Positions 1-8,482 of a DNA stretch of 28,820 bases are shown piece by piece. Numbering within the stretch: position 1 is the stretch's first letter; every line of letters starts with the position of its first letter. Both the position numbers and the translations under genes were made by a program. The DNA is taken from positions 3,397 to 32,216 of the forward strand of contig PBPW01000026.1 in assembly GCA_002725545.1 (NCBI GenBank), read 5' to 3'. The DNA comes from Fidelibacterota bacterium. Its GTDB lineage: Bacteria > Marinisomatota > Marinisomatia > Marinisomatales > TCS55. Below the pieces are notes generated by a model that saw only the letters and a program-made list of their open reading frames with translations, was not told the origin of the DNA and ran no database searches.

Positions 1-1068
1 CAACCTGAGTTTACCCAAATTGATATTGAAATGTCATTTATTAATGAAGAAATTATTTTTAAAGAGATGGAAGGATTGACTCAGCATATATTTAAATCGG
101 TAAAAAATATCGATTTACCAAAAACATTCCCACGGTTGACTTATGATCAGTCGATGGAGATTTATGGTTCAGATAAGCCCGACACTAGATTTGAAATGCA
201 CTTGGTTGATGTAAAAAGCCTTACCGATCAATCTGAATTTAATGCATTTAAGTCATCCCCTTATGTTAAGGCAGTTGTCGTTAAATCTGGAGCTAAGTAT
301 TCTAGAAAAAATATTGATGATTATACCGATTATGTCAAGAAATACAAAGCCAAAGGTTTAGCGTGGATGAAGATGGAGTCTGATGAACTTGTAGGGGGTA
401 TTTCAAAATTCTTTGATAACGCTATTCAAAAAGATCTAATTCAATTTGCCAACATAGAAGATGGCGATATTATCTTTTTAATTGGAGATGAAAAAGAAGT
501 TGTGCTAACCGCGCTTGGCGCTCTGAGAGTATTAATTGGCAAGGAGGAAGGATTGTGCGATCCAACAAAATTCAATCCTGTTTGGATAACTGATTTTCCT
601 ATGTTTGAATTTGATAGTGATTCTAATAGGTATGTTGCAAGGCATCATCCTTTCACAGCGCCATCATCTTCTGATATAAAAGACCTTGATTCAGATCCAT
701 CGTCATTAAAATCACGAGGTTATGACCTTACCATGAATGGCTATGAAATAGCAGGAGGGTCAATTAGAAATCATCAGCCAGATTTTCAATCAAAAATCTT
801 TGAATTATTAGGCATGGATAAAAAAGAAATCAATTCAAGGTTTGGATTTTTAGTTGATGCTCTAAAATATGGAACGCCTCCGCATGGTGGCATTGCTTTT
901 GGCTTTGATAGATTAATTATGATTTTATCAGGATCGAGCAATATCCGAGATGTTATTGCATTTCCAAAAACCACATCAGCATCTTCATTGATGGATGAAT
1001 CTCCCAGTTCTGTATCCACAGAGCAATTATTTGATTTAAACATTAATATAATTGATAAAAAGAAATAA
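1..1068 (+). CDS. aspS: Aspartyl-tRNA synthetase, 3' part (5' end outside window)
   Basis: Charges tRNA-Asp with aspartate in the cytoplasm. The reading frame is open from base 1, and the first residues (QPEFTQIDIEMSF) are the classic class II AspRS segment, so the gene starts upstream of the window. A bacterial-type GAD insertion domain follows (roughly the middle third of the visible part), then the RHHPFTAP segment, the GGSIRNHQ segment, and motif 3 with GIAFGFDR (arginine codon 910-912) and NIRDVIAFPKT near the C-terminus. About 355 residues are visible; bacterial enzymes run to about 590, so roughly 40% is missing at the 5' side. Whether it is discriminating or also makes Asp-tRNA-Asn cannot be decided here. 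The downstream hydrolase gene overlaps its 3' end by 17 bases. Confidence 0.97.
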   Translation, partial: QPEFTQIDIEMSFINEEIIFKEMEGLTQHIFKSVKNIDLPKTFPRLTYDQSMEIYGSDKPDTRFEMHLVDVKSLTDQSEFNAFKSSPYVKAVVVKSGAKYSRKNIDDYTDYVKKYKAKGLAWMKMESDELVGGISKFFDNAIQKDLIQFANIEDGDIIFLIGDEKEVVLTALGALRVLIGKEEGLCDPTKFNPVWITDFPMFEFDSDSNRYVARHHPFTAPSSSDIKDLDSDPSSLKSRGYDLTMNGYEIAGGSIRNHQPDFQSKIFELLGMDKKEINSRFGFLVDALKYGTPPHGGIAFGFDRLIMILSGSSNIRDVIAFPKTTSASSLMDESPSSVSTEQLFDLNINIIDKKK

Positions 1069-1915
1069 TTATTCTGATTATTGTAGCCCAGGTACTGATA
1101 TTCAAACTCGGTACATTGGAGTTTCTAATAAAATACAGCTGTTTGAAATCCATTTCACTCCAAAAAAACTAACGAAATATCCTCCAATAATTTTTATTGC
1201 CGGTTGGGGTTCTTTTATTCGTGGCTGGAAAACTGTACTTAAAGAAATGTCCAAGCATTTTGAGATTTATTATATTGAAACTAGAGAAAAGAGTTCAGCA
1301 AAACATACAAAAGAACAAAAAATTAGCATCCAAAATATTGGAGATGATATAGCTAAAGCAGTTCAGTTAAATAATATAGATGATAATAGCTTTATTGCCC
1401 TAGGAAGCTCAATGGGTGCAACAGCAATACTTGACGCAATGGCTGCAAACAAATTAAGTCCATTATTAGCGGTACTGATTGGTCCAAATATTGAATTTAA
1501 TATCCCACGATTTCTAATCATTATTATTGCAGTTATTCCAACTCAGCTTTATATGCTTATCAAGCCTTTTGCAAAATGGTATATGAAGAAGAAATATATT
1601 GATATGGATTCCGATTCCAAGCAATACCACAAATATGCTTATGTTCTAGATAATATTCACCTCGGAAGAACTCGTCGCTCAGCATTGAGTTTTAAACAAT
1701 ATAGCTTTCAGGATAAAATCAAACAAATAAAAAAAAGAATTTTGGTTTTTTCTGGTAAAAAAGACATTTTACATAGCTATGAAAAAACATTAGAAATGGT
1801 TAACGCAATTGATGGAGCAACGTTAATTAATTTAGAAACCAATGAAAGAACACATAGTGTTGAGATGGTTGATGAACTGAGGAATTATTTAAATAAATCA
1901 AATTTATTCAAATAA
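1052..1915 (+). CDS. Alpha/beta-hydrolase fold protein
   Basis: Predicted serine hydrolase of unknown substrate, 287 residues. The nucleophile elbow GSSMG gives Ser120. Asp238 (in GKKDIL) and His268 (in NERTHSVE) complete a plausible Ser-Asp-His triad in the right order. The FIAGWGSF segment near residue 50 is the usual strand-3/oxyanion-hole region. A hydrophobic stretch at about 152-172 forms part of a cap and could touch the membrane. The start is TTG at 1052, inside aspS; no in-frame ATG occurs before residue 66, which lies inside the fold, so a non-ATG start is required. The overlap suggests translation coupled to aspS. The 3' end overlaps the convergent lipoprotein gene by 12 bases. Lysophospholipase-like or esterase activity is possible, but not determinable from the sequence. 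Confidence 0.82.
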   Translation: MIKRNNYSDYCSPGTDIQTRYIGVSNKIQLFEIHFTPKKLTKYPPIIFIAGWGSFIRGWKTVLKEMSKHFEIYYIETREKSSAKHTKEQKISIQNIGDDIAKAVQLNNIDDNSFIALGSSMGATAILDAMAANKLSPLLAVLIGPNIEFNIPRFLIIIIAVIPTQLYMLIKPFAKWYMKKKYIDMDSDSKQYHKYAYVLDNIHLGRTRRSALSFKQYSFQDKIKQIKKRILVFSGKKDILHSYEKTLEMVNAIDGATLINLETNERTHSVEMVDELRNYLNKSNLFK

Positions 1916-2767
1916 TGATTCTTTTCTAGAAAGAAGAAATTTTGCTTTCTCCTGTTCAAAAAGATTTTCAGGTGAGGCTTCCGGTAACTTTGTTGGATCT
2001 GCATTTAAAACAAGCTGAAGATCTTTAATAAATAAATCCTCATCCCCAGCTTTAGTGGAAAAATATTGCGCGCGCAATGTATAGCTTGTCATAAAATTTG
2101 GTTCAATTGAAATTGATTTATCAAAATTATTCTTTGATTGATCTAAGTTTATACCTGGAAGTTTAGCATAAAATGAACCAAAAATTCGGTTTGCTCCATG
2201 ATAATTATATTCAGGATTAACTGAAAGAATATGGTGAATCACAGTTTCAATAATCTCCCGGCTTTCTATTCTTTGTAGAACCGGTTTTGTTAACAGATAG
2301 CTAGTATAATTCTCAGCCCACCAATATGCAACTGGTAGTAATTCCTCAGATAAGTTTTCTAGCCCTGCGATAGTTTTTGCGATACTATCACCGCTAACCG
2401 ATTCGTAGCCATTTTGGAAAGCATCAGATGCAATTATATAACTCCAGGATTTTGTATATCCTAGCATAAATAATGAATCTGATGATTCAGAATTGTTATT
2501 GATAAAGCGTCCAATAAAATAGCAACTTCTGCTGAACAAGGCCATTATCTCTGAATTTTTTGGATCAAGTTCGATTGCTTTTAATAGAAAATGGTTTGAA
2601 AGCTTAGCATCATTAAGATCAACCCTTCTTTCCCAGTGAGATTTTCCAAGCTCAACAAGGTGTTCAATATTTTTCTTTTTTGAAACATAACGATTTGATA
2701 GTGGGGATTTAGTTGTACACCCCATAAATAATAACAGTATTAAAAGTTTGTATTGAAATGATTTCAT
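1904..2767 (-). CDS. TatT-like TPR lipoprotein (TRAP transporter T-component family)
   Basis: Predicted periplasmic lipoprotein of 287 residues made of TPR-like helices. The N-terminus is a short basic/hydrophobic signal ending in LLFMGC, giving lipidated Cys17. The start is taken at 2767 because the signal peptide begins there; the longer open frame back to 3013 would run over phoH. Helical repeats lie around residues 45-85 (LKAIELDPKNSE) and 190-250 (DKSISIEPNFMTS). The C-terminal part, with LPEASPEN followed by AKFLL, resembles the TatT family (TRAP transporter T-component). No TRAP permease or binding-protein gene is adjacent, so a transport role is inferred from family only. It is divergent from phoH (85-base gap) and convergent with the hydrolase. 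Confidence 0.72.
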   Translation of the reverse strand: MKSFQYKLLILLLFMGCTTKSPLSNRYVSKKKNIEHLVELGKSHWERRVDLNDAKLSNHFLLKAIELDPKNSEIMALFSRSCYFIGRFINNNSESSDSLFMLGYTKSWSYIIASDAFQNGYESVSGDSIAKTIAGLENLSEELLPVAYWWAENYTSYLLTKPVLQRIESREIIETVIHHILSVNPEYNYHGANRIFGSFYAKLPGINLDQSKNNFDKSISIEPNFMTSYTLRAQYFSTKAGDEDLFIKDLQLVLNADPTKLPEASPENLFEQEKAKFLLSRKESLFE

Positions 2768-2819
2768 ATTATTTAATTTAATCTGACTTCTGTGTATTAC
2801 ATTGAAAAAAGTTATAAAT

Positions 2820-2846
2820 TTGAGCACTAATTTTAATAAATATATT
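2820..2846 (+). promoter_or_regulatory. Candidate promoter for phoH, leaderless spacing
   Basis: TTGAGC (2820-2825), a 15-base spacer and TATATT (2841-2846; 5 of 6 to the sigma-70 -10 consensus). The -10 ends six bases before the ATG at 2853, so a normal start site would fall on the ATG itself. The spacer is shorter than the usual 17 and the region is very A+T-rich, so this is weak support on its own. Confidence 0.3.
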
Positions 2847-2852
2847 TTGTAT

Positions 2853-3791
2853 ATGGAAAAGACAATTGAAATGAAGGGTGTTGACCTTGGTTCATTTTTC
2901 GGGCCGGCAGATACCAATTTAAAAATACTTGAAAATAATTTTTCGAGTAAGATTATAGTTAGGGGTAACGTAATAAAAATTATTGGTGAAGAGAACGAAA
3001 TTTCTACTATCAATCAAATATTCCATGAAATGGCATCCACGCTTAATGAAAAAGGATCTCTTGCAAAAAGCGATATAGAGACCCTATTGACGTTTAATTC
3101 CACAGCAATGAATTCAAAAAATGATAATCCTAATTATAATATTCATTATGGTCGCAAGGGAAGTATAGTTGCCAGAACAAAAGGCCAAGAAAGATATGTT
3201 GATGTAGTAAGAAATAATGATATTGTTTTTTCAACTGGACCAGCTGGAACCGGAAAGACTTTCATTGCAGTAGCATTTGCAGTAGCAGCGCTCGAAAATA
3301 ATGAAGTAGATAAAATAGTTCTATGCAGGCCCGCAGTTGAAGCAGGTGAAAGCTTGGGCTTTCTACCTGGAGACCTTAAGGAAAAAATCGATCCTTATTT
3401 GACGCCTCTTTATGACGCCCTAGGAGAAATGTTAAATTTTGAAAAATTAAAACCGTTACTGGCAAATAAAACTATAGAAATAATACCACTTGCCTATATG
3501 CGTGGCAGGACTTTAAACAATGCATTTATGATTTTAGATGAAGCGCAAAATGCATCATCAATTCAAATGAAAATGTTTTTAACTAGACTAGGTGTGAATT
3601 CAAAAACAATCATAACTGGAGACGTAACTCAAACTGATTTACCAAAAAAACTTGAATCTGGACTGATTCAAGTTCTTAATCTATTAAAAGGAATTGATGG
3701 TATAGGTTTTTGCGAACTTTCTTCTGAAGATATAGTAAGGCATAGCTTAGTTAAAAATATTATTAAAGCATACGATGAAGGAAAAAATTAA
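2853..3791 (+). CDS. phoH: PhoH-family P-loop ATPase (YbeZ-like)
   Basis: Cytoplasmic ATPase of the PhoH/YbeZ group, linked in other bacteria to RNA metabolism and ribosome maturation. With the chosen start it has 312 residues. An N-terminal KH-like segment of about 75 residues contains KIIVRGNVIKIIGEENE. The PhoH core follows, with Walker A GPAGTGKT (Lys135), the VLCRPAVEAGESLGFLPG segment, and Walker B MILDEAQN (Asp229-Glu230), then TGDVTQTDLP. ATG at 2853 is preferred over TTG at 2802: the extra 17 residues are not typical and ATG matches most starts here. YbeY, its frequent partner, does not follow; a 157-base spacer without an obvious hairpin leads to ilvE. Confidence 0.94.
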   Translation: MEKTIEMKGVDLGSFFGPADTNLKILENNFSSKIIVRGNVIKIIGEENEISTINQIFHEMASTLNEKGSLAKSDIETLLTFNSTAMNSKNDNPNYNIHYGRKGSIVARTKGQERYVDVVRNNDIVFSTGPAGTGKTFIAVAFAVAALENNEVDKIVLCRPAVEAGESLGFLPGDLKEKIDPYLTPLYDALGEMLNFEKLKPLLANKTIEIIPLAYMRGRTLNNAFMILDEAQNASSIQMKMFLTRLGVNSKTIITGDVTQTDLPKKLESGLIQVLNLLKGIDGIGFCELSSEDIVRHSLVKNIIKAYDEGKN

Positions 3792-3948
3792 TTATTGCAA
3801 TCTTATTCTTAAATAATTTATTTAGTAAATTGTATTAATATATCTAGCTATTATAAATGAATTCATATCTTTTTTATATTTCTCAGACTGCTCCTCTAAT
3901 TTATCATTTTAGCTTAGTAAAAGAATTAAGTAATCTATACAAGCCTTT

Positions 3949-4974
3949 ATGACTTTAAAAAAACAACAAATCGATTGGGATAGTCTAGGATTTGAAGCCT
4001 TGCCCACTCGAAGTATGTGGAAAGGAGAATGTTCTACAGGTGAAGAATGGATTGATGGAAATCTTGTTCCCTATGGAGAAGTTAATCTTTCTCCTGCGGC
4101 ATGCGTGTTGAATTATGGTCAAGGTGTTTTTGAAGGTATGAAAGCCTATCACACTGCAAAAGATAGGATTGTCATGTTTCGCCCAGATAAGAATTCTGCA
4201 AGAATGCAAAAATCAACTCAGCGAATTTGCATTCCAATGATGAATGATGAATACTTTATGAAAGCCGTCCTCTCCACTGTGAAAGATAATATAGATTATA
4301 TTCCTCCTTACGGGAAAGGAACAATGTATGTAAGGCCAATTAGTTTTGGAATTTCTAAAGCTATTAGTGTTCAGCCAGCGTCAAAATATTTATTTATAGT
4401 ATTCGCATCTCCTGTTGGATCATATTTTAAAGGGGATGCTAAAGTGCTCCATTTATTTTTATCTGATGAATTTCATAGAGCTGCTCCAAAAGGTATAGGT
4501 AATGCTAAGGCTATTGGAAACTACTCAGCCTCTTTATTTCCAGGTATGCAGGCAAAATCTAATGGATATAATGATATGATATATGTCCATGCTAAAAATG
4601 AGCAGATTATTGAAGAAATGGGAGCTGCAAATCTTTTTGTTGTTTCTGATGGTGAGCTTTTAACGCCAAAACTAGGCGGGTCAATACTAGACGGAGTTAC
4701 AAGAGATTCCGTTATAACTATAGCTAAAGAAATATTGAATCTTAAAGTCAAAGAAACCGATATTGAAATTGAAAGACTCCTAAAAGCCGAAGAGGTTTTT
4801 TGTTGCGGAACAGCCGTTGAGGTAACATGTGTTGGAAAAATATCAACAAAGGACAAAGAATATATAATTGGAAATGGGGATTATGGACCAAAAACTCTTT
4901 CTATCAAAAAACACCTCATTCAAATTCAAAAAGAAGAAATAGATGACCCTTTTGGGTGGATACATCCCATATAA
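3949..4974 (+). CDS. ilvE: Branched-chain amino acid aminotransferase
   Basis: PLP enzyme of fold-type IV, 341 residues, interconverting Leu/Ile/Val and their 2-oxo acids with glutamate/2-oxoglutarate in the cytoplasm. Length and N-terminus (WDSLGF, then LSPAACVLNYGQGVFEGMKA) fit the longer, eukaryote-like group II enzymes rather than the about 310-residue E. coli type. The PLP lysine is probably Lys187 in GNAKAIGNYSASL. The conserved IIEEMGAANLFVV and LTPKLGGSILDGVTR segments are present. D-amino-acid or aminodeoxychorismate lyase functions are less likely given the full BCAT signature. The gene has no Shine-Dalgarno; a TATACA hexamer (3936-3941) ends seven bases before the ATG. nusB starts 12 bases downstream. 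Confidence 0.94.
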   Translation: MTLKKQQIDWDSLGFEALPTRSMWKGECSTGEEWIDGNLVPYGEVNLSPAACVLNYGQGVFEGMKAYHTAKDRIVMFRPDKNSARMQKSTQRICIPMMNDEYFMKAVLSTVKDNIDYIPPYGKGTMYVRPISFGISKAISVQPASKYLFIVFASPVGSYFKGDAKVLHLFLSDEFHRAAPKGIGNAKAIGNYSASLFPGMQAKSNGYNDMIYVHAKNEQIIEEMGAANLFVVSDGELLTPKLGGSILDGVTRDSVITIAKEILNLKVKETDIEIERLLKAEEVFCCGTAVEVTCVGKISTKDKEYIIGNGDYGPKTLSIKKHLIQIQKEEIDDPFGWIHPI

Positions 4975-4986
4975 CCTGCGTTTTTT

Positions 4987-5427
4987 ATGACTTCAACTAA
5001 ATATTCTAGGCGCTCTGCGCGAGAAGCTGTTCTCCAAGCTCTTTATGCTCTTGAAATAGGAGAAGAAAGTCGCTCTAAAGTAATTAAAGATATTTTAGCT
5101 CGTGAAATTCGCGATAAAGAACTAGATAATTTCATTATTGAACTTTTTGAAGTTTCTTTAAAAAATAGAGAGTGGTGTGAAAATTTAATTAAGTCTCGAC
5201 TTAATAATTGGGAGTTTGAAAGAGTTGCTATTTTAGATCGCTTATTGCTTATTGTAGCGATTAGTGAAATATTTTTTATCGAAAATGTACCTCCAAAGGT
5301 ATCGATTTCTGAAGCCATTGAAATAGCAAAACAGTACAGCACGGAAGAAAGTTCGGCCTTTGTGAATGGTGTTTTAGATAATATTTATAAATCTGTTTCT
5401 AAAGAAAAAGATAAATTACCAATATGA
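4987..5427 (+). CDS. nusB: Transcription antitermination factor NusB
   Basis: All-helical RNA-binding protein, 146 residues, that with NusE (ribosomal S10) binds boxA RNA for antitermination in rRNA transcription. The N-terminal SRRSAREAVLQALYALEIG is the family signature, and the C-terminal part carries the usual PPKVSISEAIEIAKQYSTEE followed by FVNGVLDNI. Length is normal. Its TGA stop overlaps the secA ATG by four bases (ATGA), implying translational coupling. No Shine-Dalgarno is visible before the ATG. Confidence 0.96.
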   Translation: MTSTKYSRRSAREAVLQALYALEIGEESRSKVIKDILAREIRDKELDNFIIELFEVSLKNREWCENLIKSRLNNWEFERVAILDRLLLIVAISEIFFIENVPPKVSISEAIEIAKQYSTEESSAFVNGVLDNIYKSVSKEKDKLPI

Positions 5428-8400
5428 TTTCAAATTTAATTAATAGCGTTTTTGGTTCACGCTCTGATCGTGAAATAAAATTGCTATACCCTATAGTTGA
5501 TGAAATAAATCAACTTGCAGAAAAACTAAAGAACAAATCTGATGAAGAATTAAAGCAGCGTACTATTGAATTAATGGATGATATTCAATCATCCCGAGAA
5601 GAGGCAGAAAGTAAAGCCAGAGATGAAATTAGTGATAAGGATGAAGCAAAAAACTTTATTTTACGTAGCGAACAAAAAAAACTTGATTCAATTTTACCCG
5701 AAGCTTTTTCAATGGTCAAAGAAACATGTAGAAGAATATGTGGATCAAGTTGGAAGGTCGTAGGTCGAGAATTAAGTTGGGATATGGTACCCTATGATGT
5801 GCAAATCATAGGAGGGATCATTCTTCATCGTGGCAATGTAGCAGAAATGAAAACTGGAGAAGGAAAAACTCTTGTGGCAGCCTTCCCAATTTTCTTAAAT
5901 GCTCTCACCAATCGAGGAGTTCATTTAGTAACAGTTAATGACTATTTAGCTCAAAGAGATGCAGAGTGGATGGGTGAAGTGTATAAGCGACTGGGCTTAA
6001 CAGTTGGTTTCATTCTTAATAATATGACACCTGATGAGAGAAGAAAAAACTATAACTGTCATATTACTTATGGAACAAATAATGAATTTGGGTTTGATTA
6101 TTTACGAGATAATATGTCTCTACAAAAGGAGGATCAAGTACAGCGTGAATACGCCTATGCAATTGTTGATGAAGTTGATTCAGTTTTAATTGATGAAGCA
6201 AGAACACCATTAATTATTTCGGGGGCAGTTGATGCTCCTGTTGATACAACATTTAATGAATTAAAACCTCATATTCAGAAGTTGGTAAAAAAGCAAAATG
6301 AACTAGTCGCGCAAATTACTAAAGAAGCTCAATCTTTGATGAAAGATAATAAAGATAGTGAAGCAGGATACAAATTACTTCAAGCTCTTAGAGGAGCCCC
6401 AAAACATCCTAGGGTGATGAAAATTTTTCAAGAAGCGGGTACAAAGAAACTTGCCCATCAAGTTGAATCTGAATATATGAGAGATAAAAAACTTCATGAA
6501 GTAGATGATGATTTGTTTTATAGCATTGATGAAAAAACCCATGTTATTGATATTACTGAAAAGGGAAGAAGTATTTTGGCGCCAAATAATCCAGAGGCAT
6601 TTGTTATACCAGACCTCGGTGAAATATTACATGACATTGATACCAATAATAGTCTATCCAAAACAGAAAAAGATAAAGAAAAAGACTCTGCCCATCAAAC
6701 CCATGCGGATAGATCGGGAAAAATTCACAACATGAGCCAGCTTCTTAGGGCATATACACTTTATGAAAAAGACGTAGAATATGTGGTTCAAGATAGTAAG
6801 GTCCAAATCGTGGATGAATTCACTGGTCGAGTGTTAGCTGGAAGGCGTTACAGCGATGGTCTCCATCAAGCACTAGAAACAAAAGAAAATGTAAAAATAG
6901 AAAGAGAGACCCAAACCTTAGCAACAATTACCATTCAAAATTATTTTAGAATGTATAACAAACTTGCAGGAATGACGGGTACCGCTGAAACTGAAGCTGA
7001 AGAATTTGGATCAATTTATAATTTAGAGGTAGTTGTAATTCCTACCCATCAACCGGTGATACGTGAAGATCGCAATGATTTGATTTATAAAACAAAAAGA
7101 GAAAAATATAATGCTGTTGTTGAAGAGATAGCTCTTAGATCTAATGAAGGGCAACCTTCCCTTGTAGGGACAATCTCAGTTGAATCTTCTGAGCTTTTAT
7201 CTAGAATGTTAAAGAGAAAAGGAATTCCACATAATGTATTAAATGCGAAGCAACATCAAAGCGAGGCAGAAATTGTTGCGAGAGCTGGTCAAAAAGGTGC
7301 GGTAACAATTGCAACAAATATGGCTGGTCGTGGAACTGACATAAAATTGGGAGAGGGCGTAAAAGAGCTTGGCGGATTGCATATCATTGGAACAGAAAGG
7401 CACGAATCAAGACGAATTGATTTGCAGTTAAGAGGAAGGTCTGGACGTCAGGGTGATGCTGGTTCTAGCGTATTTTATCTTTCACTAGAAGATGACCTGA
7501 TGAGATTATTTAATAGCGAGAGAATTGCATCTGTTATGGATCGTCTTGGCGCTGAAGAAGGTGAAGTTATAACTGCAAAAATGGTTACTCGTGCCATAGA
7601 AAATGCGCAGAAAAAAGTTGAACAAAGAAATTTTGGAATTAGAAAACATTTATTAGAATATGATGATGTGATGAATCAACAGCGTCAAGTTGTATATAAC
7701 ACTAGAAAACAAGCTTTAAATGATGATGATATTTCTGAAGTTATTAATGATATGATCGACGATTTTGTAGAGGATGAGCTTCAAGGATTTGAAGATATAA
7801 ATGTTCAAAATTGGGATTGGGCTAATTTAAAGCAAAATCTTTCTTCGCATTTATTAATAGATATTAGTTTGAGTTCAGTGCAAGAGCATACCGGCAATAA
7901 TGATTTGAGCATTGATGAAGTTAAAAATTACATCTTAAATCAGGCAAAGGAAGTATACTCAAACAGAGAAAATATTGCTCAGCCAGAGATATTACGTGCG
8001 TTTGAAAAATTCATTTCATTACGTACAATTGATGAAAAATGGAAAGACCATTTATATGCGATGGATCAACTTAGGGAAGGAATTAATTTGAGAGCATATG
8101 GTCAAAAAAATCCACTCCTTGAATATAAATCAGAAGGATTTCAAATGTTTCAACAAATGATGATTGATACAACTTCTGAAACTGTTAAGCGTCTTTATAG
8201 AACTCAAATTCAAGGTATTGCTTCAGGTCCAGAAAGTATTTCTGATAATACGTCCAATATTCAAACTAGGCATGATGAGTCACTGGGAATGGGCCTTGCC
8301 GCTCCTTCATTACAGGAGCAAGCTACAAATTCTTCCGCAAAAGCAGTTGAGCCAGTTCGAGTTGATGAAAAGATTGGAAGAAATGAAAAAATTAAATTAG

Positions 8401-8480
8401 TAAGCCCAAGCGGAAAGCAAATTGAAGTTAAATTCAAAAAACTTCAGCACTACTTAAACCAAGGTTACTCAAAGGTATAG
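5424..8480 (+). CDS. secA: Preprotein translocase ATPase SecA
   Basis: Motor of the Sec pathway, driving unfolded preproteins through SecYEG at the inner membrane. 1018 residues. Walker A MKTGEGKT (Lys148), DEVD Walker B (Asp249-Glu250) with IDEARTPLIISG, preprotein-crosslinking domain, GRRYSDGLHQA, the second nucleotide-binding domain with MAGRGTDIKLG and QLRGRSGRQGD, then helical scaffold/wing regions. Length above the E. coli 901 comes from an enlarged segment around residues 270-350 and an acidic/charged insert near 410-430, as in Bacteroidetes-like SecA. The usual C-terminal zinc-binding CxCxSGxK-type tail is absent: after GRNEK the protein ends SPSGKQIEV...HYLNQGYSKV with no cysteines. 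Cotranscribed with nusB (4-base overlap) and followed two bases later by a PLP enzyme gene. Confidence 0.97.
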   Translation: MISNLINSVFGSRSDREIKLLYPIVDEINQLAEKLKNKSDEELKQRTIELMDDIQSSREEAESKARDEISDKDEAKNFILRSEQKKLDSILPEAFSMVKETCRRICGSSWKVVGRELSWDMVPYDVQIIGGIILHRGNVAEMKTGEGKTLVAAFPIFLNALTNRGVHLVTVNDYLAQRDAEWMGEVYKRLGLTVGFILNNMTPDERRKNYNCHITYGTNNEFGFDYLRDNMSLQKEDQVQREYAYAIVDEVDSVLIDEARTPLIISGAVDAPVDTTFNELKPHIQKLVKKQNELVAQITKEAQSLMKDNKDSEAGYKLLQALRGAPKHPRVMKIFQEAGTKKLAHQVESEYMRDKKLHEVDDDLFYSIDEKTHVIDITEKGRSILAPNNPEAFVIPDLGEILHDIDTNNSLSKTEKDKEKDSAHQTHADRSGKIHNMSQLLRAYTLYEKDVEYVVQDSKVQIVDEFTGRVLAGRRYSDGLHQALETKENVKIERETQTLATITIQNYFRMYNKLAGMTGTAETEAEEFGSIYNLEVVVIPTHQPVIREDRNDLIYKTKREKYNAVVEEIALRSNEGQPSLVGTISVESSELLSRMLKRKGIPHNVLNAKQHQSEAEIVARAGQKGAVTIATNMAGRGTDIKLGEGVKELGGLHIIGTERHESRRIDLQLRGRSGRQGDAGSSVFYLSLEDDLMRLFNSERIASVMDRLGAEEGEVITAKMVTRAIENAQKKVEQRNFGIRKHLLEYDDVMNQQRQVVYNTRKQALNDDDISEVINDMIDDFVEDELQGFEDINVQNWDWANLKQNLSSHLLIDISLSSVQEHTGNNDLSIDEVKNYILNQAKEVYSNRENIAQPEILRAFEKFISLRTIDEKWKDHLYAMDQLREGINLRAYGQKNPLLEYKSEGFQMFQQMMIDTTSETVKRLYRTQIQGIASGPESISDNTSNIQTRHDESLGMGLAAPSLQEQATNSSAKAVEPVRVDEKIGRNEKIKLVSPSGKQIEVKFKKLQHYLNQGYSKV

Positions 8481-8482
8481 CT

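Noticed and set aside
2802..2852. TTG start of phoH at 2802
   Set aside because: The extra 17 residues do not resemble PhoH proteins and would overlap the putative promoter; ATG at 2853 fits better.
2768..3013. N-terminal extension of the reverse-strand lipoprotein
   Set aside because: It overlaps phoH on the other strand; the signal peptide and lipobox cysteine fix the start at 2767.
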